Shown here piece after piece: positions 12,201-25,708 of a DNA stretch of 64,000 bases. The notes under the pieces are model-generated. The model made no database searches. It worked only from the letters and a program-made list of their open reading frames with translations, and was not told where the DNA came from. The stretch is from Lingula anatina (lineage: Eukaryota > Brachiopoda > Lingulata > Lingulida > Lingulidae). A program made the position numbers and the translations under genes. The first letter of the stretch is position 1; each line of letters starts with the position of its first letter. The stretch covers positions 396,615-460,614 of the forward strand of contig NW_019775378.1 of the NCBI RefSeq assembly GCF_001039355.2, written 5' to 3'.

Positions 12201-15200
12201 GAATCATCCATGGTGTTGCTATGAGGTATATGTATATGTACTGAGACGTGCATTTGTGAGTGTCAGCCTACACTTGTATGCGTGTGTGGCAGTGTTCGTG
12301 TCTGTCTGCTTGTGAATGTGTCCCGCTTGCATCTGGATCATGCGGTATGTGATTATTCTCTTTAACTTAGCTAAGTGATTTTTCACTTAACTCAAGAGAG
12401 CATTATCATTACTTCTAATTAATTCTAACATAAATCCCCTGCCTACCGGGGAACATTTGCTGAGCTCGCCCATCCTATGGAGTTATTATAGTGTTAAAAA
12501 GATGTTTCTAGCATTTAAAATATTTCTTTTACCTATAGGCACAAAATAAGCATTTCATTGTGGTTGCTCATTCCTATCAATGAGACATATGCTTTCAATT
12601 TTTACACACCCTATCTCGACGCAAATTTAAAACACCTACAGCTCTCGTCTGCATTACGTAAACAAGAACACCTGATTTCTACGTTCATTGCCATCCGCGT
12701 GGGTCACACATTTACTTTCCATGAACTGATGGTATTTTAGTCAAACATTTTCAATGAACCAAACATTAAGACATTTTCAGTCCAAATCAGAAAATTAATT
12801 TTCTCGTTCAGTGCATACTTAGGTGACTTGTTGCCATTTTCTGGTCGACCTCTTGGTTAACATTCTCAACATTTTCCTCGAGAAGGCGTAAAAGAATGTC
12901 AGAGAACTTGCCCACGAATCGATTTTTTCTCATCATGACGACACTGATTCTGAGAAAGGTAGGAAGATCCTGTTACAATCCCGGTACGCCAGACACCTAA
13001 ACCATGGCAATATACACATAGTGTTGGTATTTCATGGTATGTTTTGTGACAAGATAAACGTGACAAGTTTTTATTTCAACCCTTGAAACAGGGATAAATA
13101 AGTAGAAACCACAGAGTTCTTATCGAATGAATTTTTTTCTCTGTATAGGAAAATAATAAAAAATAATAAAATGATAAGAAAATCGCCCTTTTCCCCAAAA
13201 CTAAGGTATTGTTGACTAATGAAAGATGGGACTCCATGAACCATGCTTTGTATTGAACGCTCTGGTCCTGTACACGAAAACCCCAGTCTCCCACTGGCCA
13301 TCTTGGTAAAGCAAGACACAATAATGGGCCAACACCCTGAGAAGATATTCACCACAGTAGAAAAGAACTTTCCAGAAGCAAATCACTCTTGGGTTAATAG
13401 ACGATAAGTCGATTGACCAACAGTGCCCAATACCAGGACACTGCTCTATCAAATGAAACAATATCGCTTGGTCAAAACTCACCATGACTGAGGTACAGAT
13501 ATGTAAATGGTGCAAGATTAAAACATCTAATTAAAAGAAGTTAAAATGCCTTTAGGTAAAGTCTTTTAAGCCTATTGAAATACACTGGAAGTAATCACCC
13601 CAAAATACAGTTGTTTTGTTTATTTGCGAGTATAGAAAGGCTACTTTTCCTGCAGTGAAACGTATTTAAATGGGAAAACAGCGTAAAGCTGTTCTGTTGT
13701 AATTGTATACCGGTACTTCAAAGATTTCCCTTGTGTCCTCAACAAATTCTGTGCCTCACCGGACATGCTCTTAACTCATAGTTACCTCATGAATAATATG
13801 TTTTTGAAAACATGCATATTCTTGCCATCAAAATACATGCAATAAACAGGGGGAGTTATTCCTTATTTCAGAAGACTGTAAAATATGCCTTTGGAATGCA
13901 AGCACATGCATTTTATAAAGAAAACACAAAGACAATTAAAGAATCCACGGCCGATCCTTTGAAAAAGACCGCTGGTCGGGGGGAATCCCTTTTCCCCACG
14001 AGTTCACTGATAAAGGTAGTGATCCAGGAAATTACGAACGTCTAAAGAAATGATTGATGTCAACAGAATAAATTCTTCTGGTCGCTAAAGGTCTCGCTAA
14101 CTCACAGTTAGTATAGGCTTTTTGCTCAATAAGAAAACCTCGTAATTGTTCTCTCTAAGCCAGCAGATGCTTGACGCTATTCTAAGGAGCCCAAAACTAA
14201 TCGTTTTTCGGATATGACCTTGCTTCTGCATCAGGAAAAATTGCGATCTATAATTGTCTACTTAAATGAAGTTGTCCCTACGGCTAACATACGTTTCTAT
14301 GCACGCAACCGACTGGAGGGCCGAAGGATTCTTCAATGGGGCGCTGGCGCCGGGTGGTCTGCATTATATGCATTATAGAAAAAAGTATAAGCACGGACAT
14401 GCACGTAAATGTTGTTCTGTCTCAGAGTCGGTTCCTGCAGTCGGAATATAAATGTGTGCGTTTACCAACGACACGATGTACTCTGTTTTCTTTTAATCAT
14501 TTCAGTTTCACCGTAATTTTAAAGTACAAGGGAGATCCCTAAAAAACAAAATCACGCCACATACTCGTAAGTGTGCAATGAAAGTATTTTTTTTTCTTTT
14601 TGGCTTTCAAGTTACCATTCGAATCCAGGTACTGGGGTACGATTATTAATAAGCGCTGATCACCTTATGCAGCTTTAAATAGAGTCTCAGTAGGGAAGTT
14701 GCATGTGGTAGCGCGCTACAACTAATTTCGGATCATATTTATAGAACAATACAATCAATATCGCTGGTAAAATTCTGCAAAGGGTGTACTTGAAGATGAA
14801 AGCGGCACAATGAATTATGAAGATGCTGAAACAGTTTCTGTGTACCATCTTTTTATCTGCGAACACCTGAAACTGCCATTAGCCCTCGATATTGTAATTA
14901 AGCACCCGGCCATCAGACAGATGCACCGGTACCTAGACAAAAAAAGAAACAGAGAACAAATGGTCTTCTCATGCAGAACGGCTCTGCCCTGGATCAGATC
15001 ACCAACGTGTATACCACACAAGTAACAGCTGATTCCGTTATTTATCAACATTTACGGTTTGTAATTCCCTTTGATATCATCACTATGTATGTACATTAAC
15101 ATGAAAGGGAAGTCTGGTTGGTTTCATCCTTTTTCAAGTATTTTTTCTGAGGCCAGAGAAGCCATTGGAAAGTCCTGCAGAAGCAAATGTGTCTGTTTGA

Positions 15201-17698
15201 TTAATGAAGGCCCATGCATGGTTTAAAATGTTGATGAACAAAGCTGTTAAACGAAACAAATCAACAACAGAATCTATATTGAAACAGAAGAAATACATGT
15301 AGAATAGTCCACTATTCGCTTGGTTAATCAGGCTTACTGACCGATACGCGGAACGGAATGTCGATTGATATCTTATTTAACACTCATTTCATGAAAAAGT
15401 AGTGTACGATAAGTCAAATGCCAATTGTCTTTATATTGACACCTCAGGTCGTCTCGGGTTGTCTTCGATATCCAGAATGTTATCAAAGTCAAAAATCGAC
15501 ACCAAAAACGTAAAAATTGCAACGTAAAAGGTCAGTTGGAACAAGAACTGCAAATGCCTTCTACTCGTGCATCCCTGTTAAACAAGACCTTTACTTCTAC
15601 TGCCATATGCTTGTATGACAGTCTGGTTTAAATGTTCCGGTACCGAGATATTGAACAAATGCTATGCATAACCAATATGAACAAGTGCATCATGTGCAAA
15701 TCGTTGTCAAAGCGAACTAAAAATTAGCAAAAATCACTGAAAGATATTTCGTAATATAGGCGATGCGACTGTCAACGAAAGCCTTACGTACTGGCATTAT
15801 ACAGGCCGAGGTAGTATGTACGCTGTCCCCCTAGGCCTTAATACCACGGTGGACATTCGGTACATAAAAATGAACAGGGTACATGTATATTGAGAGAGTC
15901 CCTCGGCTTTGCCTCGGGTCCTATTTCCTCTCACTGGACCCCTAATATGTTGTTGATGTTAATGCCGTCCCTGTTTTTTGTTGATGACGATGATGAAACA
16001 CACGTCTAAATATGTCAGTTTTCTCATAACCTGCTTATGTGCATACTCTCGTTGCATGCAATACATGTCTGGTATAGACATAGATGGCGTAAGTATGAGA
16101 GACGCTGGTTGGTGTGATGTTATTATTTACGTTATACTTCGCGGAGGTATGCGCATCCTATCTCTTAATTGGCAATTAGAGATGTAAATACCACGGTCGG
16201 TTCTATAAATATCTATATGTACACCAGGGCGATTTTTTTTATCGCCAATGATTTTGTAAACTCGCCTGTAACTTCAAGAACTGTATGTTGTAACTGTATA
16301 ATCAACCTCAACCGGCACGGAGTAATTTGAAAAGCTGGGCATTTTCTTTAAATAAAATGATTTTTACCTTTATTGATTACGAAGCACAATAATGTTGATT
16401 CCAAGTTGCCACGAATGGAATGCCCTTTTACAAAACCCGTTAAACAGCCATAAATCATTTTGAAGTCATCCCAGGCCGTTTACCTTATAAGCAATTGCTT
16501 GGGTTTTAGTATTGGGATGCTAGCCTGAAAATGCCATTATGGTTAGTTTATGAAAGCAAACGAGATTTTCATTTTTCCCTCTAAATTAACCAGCCGCATT
16601 GGCGTGCAGCTCACCTTATCCTGACTGGGACGCCTGCAGTCTACAGAGACCCCAGTTACGGTGGCCTTGGTTATTTTTGTCGTAAACAACCCCTTCTCTT
16701 CTTAACTTTGTTTTGACTATTAAATAAGTTAAGTACCTTACAGGGCTCTCATAAATAACTGTCCTAAAGGGAGTTGATTCACCAACGGTCTTCCACCTTA
16801 CTAAAATCATCGTAAATAACTTTTGTCATTTTTTGTAAGAAATGAACACTGTTAGTTGTTCATAGTTTTTGAGAGTGATACATGTTCAATCATTGAGTCA
16901 TATATGTAATTTAAAAGAGCACTGGTAATTCTACATTAATAAATACCCTTGGCATTGTGCTATGACGCAATTAGATGAATGTCCCACGAAAGAAGCATTG
17001 AAGAACGGAAGCAAGGATTAAGAAGGAATCAATAAACTAATAGAATCTTATGATTAAAATCTTTCCATATTGCGCTTGGATACAGGTGTTAATTTGATAA
17101 ACGCATATTTCCGTTCAAATTGCTCTTATCTCGCTTTTTAATCCACAATAACATTCGTCATTGATTTAAAAAAGATCGCCATAACGGTTTGTCTATACCA
17201 ATCCAGAACAAAGATATTAAGATATTGTTTCACTACATGTAATACAATATTATCTGAAGCTTAATTTGTGCACACGTGCTAGTAATCATTATCAAAATTT
17301 ATTGCCTGTTGTGCAAAATCAAAAACAAAAAAGTCATAAATTTGTTTCAAAAAATCTTTTTTTCAATCACTTTCGGTGAAACTGTCGGGATTAGTAAGTC
17401 CAGGTTGTGTTGGGCTTCATCTGGCCATCTAAAATGCCCCTTTATATATATATATATTTTTAAATTTACTCCAATTATTCGATTTATTTTTACTGGTGCT
17501 AGCTTTTATTCATTCTTTTTCTTCTTTTTCATCTTCCATTTATTTGCTAATTTATTTCATTTATCTATTTATTTATCTTTCAATTTATTCATTTGACAGG
17601 TGAATGATAATAGTGTTACCCGCAGGATCAGCAACGGCAATATACAAGCACTTCCCGTGGGTCTTACTGGTACGTGCATAATTACTTATATGTCTTTA
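6281..17698. other. long non-coding stretch
   Basis: No supported gene. It contains a C-rich run near 7652-7674, a perfect short palindrome at 9610-9633, a CpG-rich block at about 10540-10760 with three CGTACGG motifs, a G-rich run near 11520-11531 and a TG-rich stretch near 12240-12330. Isolated frames here are under 100 codons and within chance expectation. A possible terminal exon on the minus strand at 8781-8936 is discussed in the findings. Confidence 0.5.
9610..9633. repeat. perfect 11-bp inverted repeat
   Basis: GTTACGGACAT is followed after two bases by ATGTCCGTAAC, giving a compact perfect hairpin. It lies in non-coding DNA and no associated gene is seen. Confidence 0.6.
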
Positions 17699-17955
17699 GG
17701 ACCAATTCCCATAGACTGCATCGGTCTGCATAGATCGATCCAACTCCACGGGACTCCCGCTGAATGCAATCAGTTTGACCGATTAACTCGCCTCATCCTA
17801 GGGTAGAGTAGAATACACAAAAGCTGATGATTATACTAGTAGATTGGAAAAAAAGAGGAGGCGTGTCATTCATTTAAGCTGACTGCATTCAGCGAAAATC
17901 CCCGCAGATTTGGATCGATCTACGAAGACCGATGGTGTCTATGGGAATGGGGTCT
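17699..17955. mobile_element. TA-flanked MITE, family B, long inverted arms
   Basis: A 257-bp element flanked by TA at 17697-17698 and 17956-17957. The ends are inverted copies over about 90-95 bp. Both begin (A)GACC, then ATTCCCATAGAC, then CATCGGTCT, then GTAGATCGATCC-like sequence, then CGCTGAATGCA and CTCGCCTC/CACGCCTC. It shares the ATTCCCA end and the subterminal TAGATCGATC with family A but has a different interior. There is no open frame. The TA flanks suggest a non-autonomous Tc1/mariner-type element. Confidence 0.75.
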
Positions 17956-19791
17956 TACATGCTTTTGAAACCATAACCAATACTCTAATTAATACCAAAT
18001 GCGAAAAGCGGTCAAAGTCAGGCCGAAAGACGTGGTTGTCTAGAGATATCTCTTATAAAGATGTTAAGTTTTCCTGGAAATTTAAGCATGCCTAACTTGA
18101 ATGTGTTCGAAAAAAAGGAACAATTAACGTAACTTCAGAGCAATGCCGAGATTTAGCAGAGTGGCTAGTGGAACAATTTCTCCAAAACACAAGGTCTAAG
18201 TTGCGTGTGCTCTTCCTGGCAAATTAAAGCATAACAGTGCTCGATTGGCCGATTTTAATCAAACCCAACTCAATTAAAGGAGATAGCAGAATAAGTAGAC
18301 GCTTGATACGCATAATAATAGATAACCAACTAATGGTCTATTTCCCAATTAATTGAATTGAGTTTAAAAACGTCATTATCGCATAACAGCGCTGAGATAT
18401 AGATTTTCACGGTGACAGCTACAGAATACACCCTATATGCTTGAATACATAGGATACTCATAGAAAATCTGAGGTCTAATTGACGGATCGCCATATACCA
18501 GCCTGGGCCTAACTTGATCATTTAGTGTTGCCTGAGATTCGGTTGTGTTCATAATATAACGTTAGCACTGTAATATACACAACTGCCACGGCGAATTACT
18601 TTGCAGCGCAGTGATTTTAATGATATCTTGTCCTTATTAATGGATTTCTGCTTGTGCGATTTCTCTTCTGATTCCCGCAGCGACCGGGAATTACCAAACA
18701 ATACTTGGCCCATCAAAGGCATTTATGCGGATGGATTAATTTTTCCGAGCCGTTTCCCTGTTTTCGTATCTAATGACCTTTATATTGTTGGATTTATTCG
18801 TGTCTCTTCAACTTCAATAACAGCACATTGCTAACAAACCCACTCTTTGACATTTGCATTGAGAGTTGCACCCTTAGTGTCCAACTTACTTTTGTGAACC
18901 AGCGAATACTGATAAAGGAGAAGTGTCACCGATAACATTCTGTCATTCAGGGTAGCAGGCCAAATGCAGGAAATTCCACAAAATGGTGATATGACATAAA
19001 ACGTAAACATGTTAATCTTTTAATGATCACCTTTTACGACACCCAAGCTCTCCTCGACTTGATAACGACCCTACAGTATTTCACATTGAAACATCCTCTA
19101 ACGCACTGGTAGCCTCTGTAATGATCCCTTCAAACATGCAACAGTAATATTGGATAGCCAAACTTGACGTCATTATCCCTCTGTTATGATAAGACAATCT
19201 TCATGTACACTGAAATGGCACCCACTCCTGAAACGGCTGTTTTCCTTTAACTAAGGTGTCCTATCGTTGGGCTGGCGACCGCACTGGCGATCTACGCAAT
19301 ATCACAGAAATCTACTTTACTTTTGTGTTATCGCATGTTAAATGTGTCTATAAAAAAAGGTCAGATTACCAGAAGTGTGACACTTCGCCGTGTCATAACG
19401 GTAAGCAATGTCAATGATGACACTGGCATGGCCTGATCTTTGACTACATGCTCTGCGAGATCTGCCACGGATAACTATAGAACTAATCAGATATGTTGGG
19501 CGTTTTGGGTTTGCGATGTGGTTCGACCAAGAGGCAAGAGGATCATAAAGATAACCACGTCACTGATGGATTTTACTACTGGGACATGCGTCATAAAAGT
19601 CAATTAATTGGACAATCAGTCGGTTACGACGTTTTTGTTTGGATTTAGCGATACCGCTGTTTGTCCACAGTGCCAAATGTGAACATAAACGTATCAGAGT
19701 CATGTTTGCACACCATTACACTTGTACGCCAGGGGCTTGTTATGTCACTGTCCCGTGGTAATATGCAAATATGACTTCACAGTGTGGCTGA

Positions 19792-19795
<4 letters not shown>

Positions 19796-19825
<30 letters not shown>
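19796..19825. repeat. poly-T run (30 bases)
   Basis: Uninterrupted T30. Read on the minus strand it could be the A-tail of a retrocopy, but no retrocopied sequence was recognised beside it. Confidence 0.9.
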
Positions 19826-19826
<1 letters not shown>

Positions 19827-22031
19827 ATAAGGCAATAGAGGTCCGTGTGGAATTCTTCTAAGGACCAGGCTTTCCACAATGACAATGCTTGTTTTATAAG
19901 AACAAACCATCCGTTCGCTCAAACCAAAAAAGAGCACAGCCAGCAATGTCAAAGGTCGTTAGTTAGCATACTTTTTAAAAGATATGTTTTCAAAAATCAA
20001 ACCATTTTATAGACCTCGAAAATTTGACCCTGTTAGGAAATTTAAATATCCCTACGCTGATGAAAAAAAGGGAAGAAATGGAAAAATTGTAGTCTAGATC
20101 CGACAGCGTACTTGGTGCCATACTTAAAAATGATCGTAGTGTCTTTTCATTGTGCCTAATTCGTGTTTTCACTCACACTAATCACTGAATAAAACCAATC
20201 AATATTTGCAGTCCATAAGTCATTAACCTGCTGATAGACTAATTCACTTTGAGATTTTCGCCGAGATATAAGATGGTCGACACGTAATTATGATACGTCC
20301 ATTTAGATTACTTCATTTAGCCATCATGAGTAGATAATATCTTAAAGGATGAAATTGACACGCGAATCGCCTGGAAGCCTTTTATATAAAATACTCGCTT
20401 CTTGCTGGGTGAACCCCTTGTCGCGGACATGTTCACCGGACCAATTAAGGATACTGCTTATTTTGTATGAGAAAATAAATATCAATAGGTCATTTCATAA
20501 ACTATGTCAGAAAGGAAATGGAAATATGCTGGACTTTGATAGGAAATCGTATACACGCGATTGTGCGAACCATATTACATATATACTATACATATGTGTA
20601 TGCGTGTGTGTGTGTGTTTGTGCGAGTGTTATATCTTGATTTCCATTTGTGGAAATTTAAATGTATTTGTTAAACCACTTATATATCTTAAAATTTTTAA
20701 CTTTACTATCTCCATTTACTGGCGTTGTTACCGATGTTTTACTGAACACAAATGACAATGTAATACCAAAACATTGTGTGTGGTACTTAAGCATTTCACA
20801 ATAGACTGCTAAATCCAACGGTCTCTCTATTATTTCTCCATCAAAGGTAAACAAACACTGATCAGGGAAGTAATAAAAGACACACCTGTCACGCACTTCA
20901 TCTAATAAGACACGCCATTCAACATTTAGCAGACCGGTGTCTCTCCTTTCTGACAACACCACGAAGAAATGACAGCACGTTACACAATAATACCTTATTG
21001 CTTCTGCCATTAATCAATATTTAGTCATTTTCAATTTGCTGGAAAGTAATGATGATGATGACGCAGGTGAAAACAATGAAATAGACAACAAACTTTTTTA
21101 GCCCCGCGAGTCGAAAATGTAGTCGCATTTAAAACATTATATATCTTATTATTGGTACTATGTAAAAAGTGGTTTATGTTTATAAGCGATAACGGTATTT
21201 TACTTGAGGAATATTCTAAAAATTAAATACTTTCATAAATTTAGCGTCTACTACTTAGTATTTATTTTGTATTTGGTAGGTTTTGATTTTCAATCGCTGA
21301 CTCGGTTCGTTATTTGATAAAACACGTAGGACGCTTTTAGTGGCTGAAGAAAGTTTGTATGTGTGCGTGTGTGTTTTGTTTCTGAAATCTTAGAAAAAAC
21401 AAAAAATGAATAAGAACACAACAACAGAGTATGTTTGCCTGTGATAACAGTCGACAGCAGTCAAATGTTCAGATTCAAAATTATTTCTAGATCTCTTCCA
21501 TCGAGTCCACAAAATCAATACTGGAGATGCACTTTTATTTTTCATTTTTAAAATTAATGAGAACGCGATCTTAGACATTAATGCAGACACAAGATCTTGT
21601 TAAGTTCGCATGACAGACAATCGCCAAACAACAAACCGAAAAGAACACTCCATCTTAAGGATACGTCACACACAAATGTTGTCGAGTCTTCCCAATCAAA
21701 CAAACAGTCACTTCTGTCGAATCACGCTCGCAGCATCAAGGGTCGAAGCCACATAAAAGGCATACCATTTCCTCATCAGTTTGATTCATGTCGTGCACCA
21801 AGGAGGTTTCGCTCGAAATGTGATGAATAATTACGCTCACAGTTTTGATCAGGAATAACTTTCACACCTGTTGTGGCTTTTTTGAGGCCATATATATTTT
21901 TTCTCTTGCCTTCACACTGTAAGGACACGCGAGGGCAGCGTTTAAAGAGCGCCTGACCTGGATGTATAGCTGTATCCTATACAAGGGCAAACTTTAGTGC
22001 ATTCATCTAGATGTCATGGATTCTTTTTTGG

Positions 22032-22034
<3 letters not shown>

Positions 22035-22068
<34 letters not shown>
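22035..22068. repeat. (CT)n microsatellite
   Basis: About 17 uninterrupted CT units. Confidence 0.95.
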
Positions 22069-22070
<2 letters not shown>

Positions 22071-25000
22071 AGGTTTGAAAGTTAAGGTATAATCAGCCAT
22101 ATCTCGAAGCTAAACAGAAATAAAGAATGTGCCAATGCGCCAACAAATTTGGTAACATATGACTACTGACACCTCAACAACTGCACCGCAAGTAGTGAAA
22201 TATTCCCAGAAATCGTAACCAGACTTCTAAGGATCATATTGTTGACGATTTCGTCTAAATCTTATCTATAATTGCTCGCAACTGAAACTGTCAACAATCT
22301 GAAGGCGAGCATTCATTTTTTTCACGTTTGATCTTGCGTAACGTCAATAATGTCAAAATGAGCAGTAAGCACAGTGTATTTTGTTTGTTCTAAACAACGC
22401 ATTGCATTTAAGCAATCGTCTCCTTTCAGAATATGCAACAGGTATTGGTAGGGACGTTAATTCATCTGGGCCACTACAACTTGTAGAACACCGGCAGAGA
22501 GTCTCTGGTAATAACGTTGTATTTTCAGAAGCATTGTGAGGCTTACATGCCACGGTTCAACTGTTCGACATTAACAACCAGTCAGGCATCCCGTAAGGTA
22601 CCCATAAACAGATTTGTAGCCTGTAAACAGCAAAATTCAGCGAATCTTAAGATATACGCACACGCAAGACACGCAAGATTTATGCTTGAGACACGTTATG
22701 GATACTATGTTAAACTAACGAGAACAGCTGTAAAAAGTTACGTGGAAGATTTACTAGAATCCAGTGTAATTCTTAAATTGGGGACATATGAATTCGAGCC
22801 AACGGCATGATTTTTAAATAGAATCCACGTCTCTGGTTAAAAAACCTATAAATACATGCATAACTGAAGGAAAAGTTATTGCTAATATTCTTGAGTTTAT
22901 GACCGTTTTGCTCTTTCACGAAGGAAGGTTATTCCAAACAGATTTGAATAGAGTACATATGAACTTTACAGCGATACTTCTTTTCCTCCAATGCGATTGC
23001 CCCATAGTTTATGTTTTAAGGAAAACTTGCATCTTAAATGTTCTCAGTGTTACTTCAAAACAAAGAAAATGGCGGCAGAAGACCTCGGGGTCGCCACTGC
23101 CTGGAGATTACCAATTGACCAATCGAATTGCTACATTTGGCTAAAACAAAACCATAAAGAGAACGATCTTATGGGATCCATAGCCTACTTAAAAATACAA
23201 CATATTTTAGAGTTTAATTGTTTACTCCTTATTTCAGTTGTATTGATTTATCGATTGGTTAATTTATTTATCCATTAAATTGTGGAGTTAATGTAATTAG
23301 GGCAAAGAAATAAATGGTAAGCTTAATCAACATGTACGATACACGACCTCATACCATCACATTTATTTATAATCCTAGTAATTCAAACGTTGGGGCGTAC
23401 GTGGGGTAACCCTTTACTTCTGCATTTTTTTTCCAAGAAACCACCTAATACGCCCACTTTTGGTGCCAATCATGACGCGGGCAATGATATCGATGAGTAT
23501 ATCGAGTGGATGAAAGACGGCCAGCTTTTATGGTTTTGATTTCTAAAACACTCAGTATCTTTCGATCCCCATTAGAATTAAGGTAATTACTACCCCATGG
23601 TATTGCTTTCGGTGTTTGAAACGTTTTTATTTCATAGATATATAAATACAAATACCATAGTCCTAAAACGAAGTGCCCAAACCAATCGTTTTATTGTCAG
23701 CAGTCTCCTATTAGAACGGGTAATTGATTGGTATTTCGCCTTCTTAAAAAGAGCACGTAGTCATTTTTGACATAAACCGTTTCACGTCCTGAAGACGACC
23801 ACATAAATTTCATCTATATTTTCTTCTTTATTGTTAATTGGGACCCAACCTGTTTGAAATGCATTCGGACTTTTCTAAGTGTATGGTGTATGATACCACA
23901 TTCCTGTTGGATCTTGTAATGTCGTCAAGATGCAGTTTGTGACCATCAGAGACAGGCTGTCATCCAGGAGTCAACAAAACACTAAATCCAATCTCTTTTT
24001 TATGCTGTTTTTCAACTGAGGTACATGGCATAAATACCAGTGGTGCTGAGTCAAAACCTAGGTGTCCAAAACGTATTACTTAGCTGAATGCTATGCATTT
24101 ATGGCGGTGATTTTTCGAGAAATTAACATCTGAAATTTGAGGTGATCTCTTTATCTGCGCGATTCAAATAAACCTATAATGGAGGGATCGAATGAAAGAT
24201 CAAATAAACACTAGACGGACTCATATGTTTCACTAATCACCTAAATCGGCTTATATGTGTTGAAGTTTTGAAATTGCATGAATGGGGTATTTGTTCTTCA
24301 GACTTAATCCGACAAAGCTGACATACAGCACTGCTTGCTTGTCATGACGACTTGGCCGCCAAGTCTATGTGCAGCATGTAATGTAAGAAGACGTGTTGAT
24401 AAGGTATGGGATTCGTGAACAAAGTGCAAGAAACCACTGGGATTTACGGTCTAAGAGTCACGATCCGGTGTTTTTCCAGTTTGATCAGAGAATCTAACGA
24501 TTTTGCTCATATAGCTTTCGCGTAGGCTATGTACTGAAGTGTTTTAGACGTGTTTCCTTATATCCAGTTTAAGTAATTGAAGTACAGAGAATATACCATT
24601 TCTGCAGCTAGAATAAAAAACACTATGCACTATATCTATATTTTATGTGGTCATGATCGCAAGAACTTTGGTCTCCCATTTATGACTCACACCAATGTTG
24701 TTTGTTGTTGGCAACCAAGCTTGAGATTTCCCCGGTCTTTGCCCAACATTGCTTCTTCCATAAGTACTTTATTGCAGAATGACCCACACCAAATCTAAAG
24801 AGGAAATGGGGCCACAAGCTGTCGAATAATTGATAAGACGCAAACAAATGGATCTATAAAGAAAGTGCTCACGTTCTATCTTGTGGTATATTAACTGAGT
24901 AGTAATGGTATTTCTACTTGCCCCTGTTCTTAACCCGGTACATTAAATTTAGAGTGAATCTGCAGGAGACCACGACCCACAGGAATGTAAATATCGCGGC

Positions 25001-25708
25001 TATGTTGATAATTAAATGATTACCTGTCGGTTTTTTTGACCATCTAAACATTTTATGTCGGTGATTTGTTTTTACTTGGGGGTTCAAAATTTTATCATAA
25101 TTTTTTGACAGATTTAATGTTTTTATGAATGCACGGAACAGTGGGTTTATAGCTTAAATGCCGTTCACATGTGTTAATAAATATGAAAATGGGCGTTCAG
25201 GCAATTTGAAATGACCTTAACTGCAGAATTCCAAGAAGTGCCAATATCGACTCCTAAGACTATATGTTAGGACAGTCAGTGAAAAAAATTATTTTTGAAA
25301 ACAGTTGATGTAATGTTGTTATCCAAAGCTCTGAATTTGCCAAAAAAAGGGGGACAAGTTGAATTTGGTAGATAAAAAAATTAAAATGCTGTCCCTCTGG
25401 GTCAAAATAGGAAAACGTTCTAATTGAGTTCCGGAAGTGTTTATTCCCAGTTCAATTATCACGGCTCTGACTCTGATTGTAAGCTGTGTGTGCCTAATCG
25501 CTTAATTGATTTTTACAGTCGCTGCGATAAATCACAGTTAACAAAAGTGCATTTCTGGTCTGAAAGCAAATACCAATAAATTGCTGCACCACGGAGCAGA
25601 GGCCTAATGTAGAATAAGACTTAATTAAAGTGTAGCAAAAATTGATATCAACTTACCGGTGGCCTTTCCTGGTGACTGCGCCTTCCCCTGGGGGCGTGTT
25701 ATTAACTG

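Larger units (their letters stand above)
17956..25656. other. non-coding stretch left of the receptor gene
   Basis: No supported gene. It holds a T30 run at 19796-19825, a (GT)n-like run near 20598-20626 and a (CT)n run at 22035-22068. A 117-codon frame on the minus strand (20657-21010) has no recognisable domain and is within chance expectation. Confidence 0.5.

Noticed and set aside
14600-14640. TTCGAATCC reminiscent of a tRNA T-loop
   Set aside because: No matching acceptor or anticodon stems could be drawn around it. The same applies to similar words near 54860 and 30361.
20657-21010. 117-codon open frame on the minus strand with a protein-like composition
   Set aside because: About three frames this long are expected by chance in 64 kb at this base composition. 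No domain, signal peptide, splice context or promoter was recognised.
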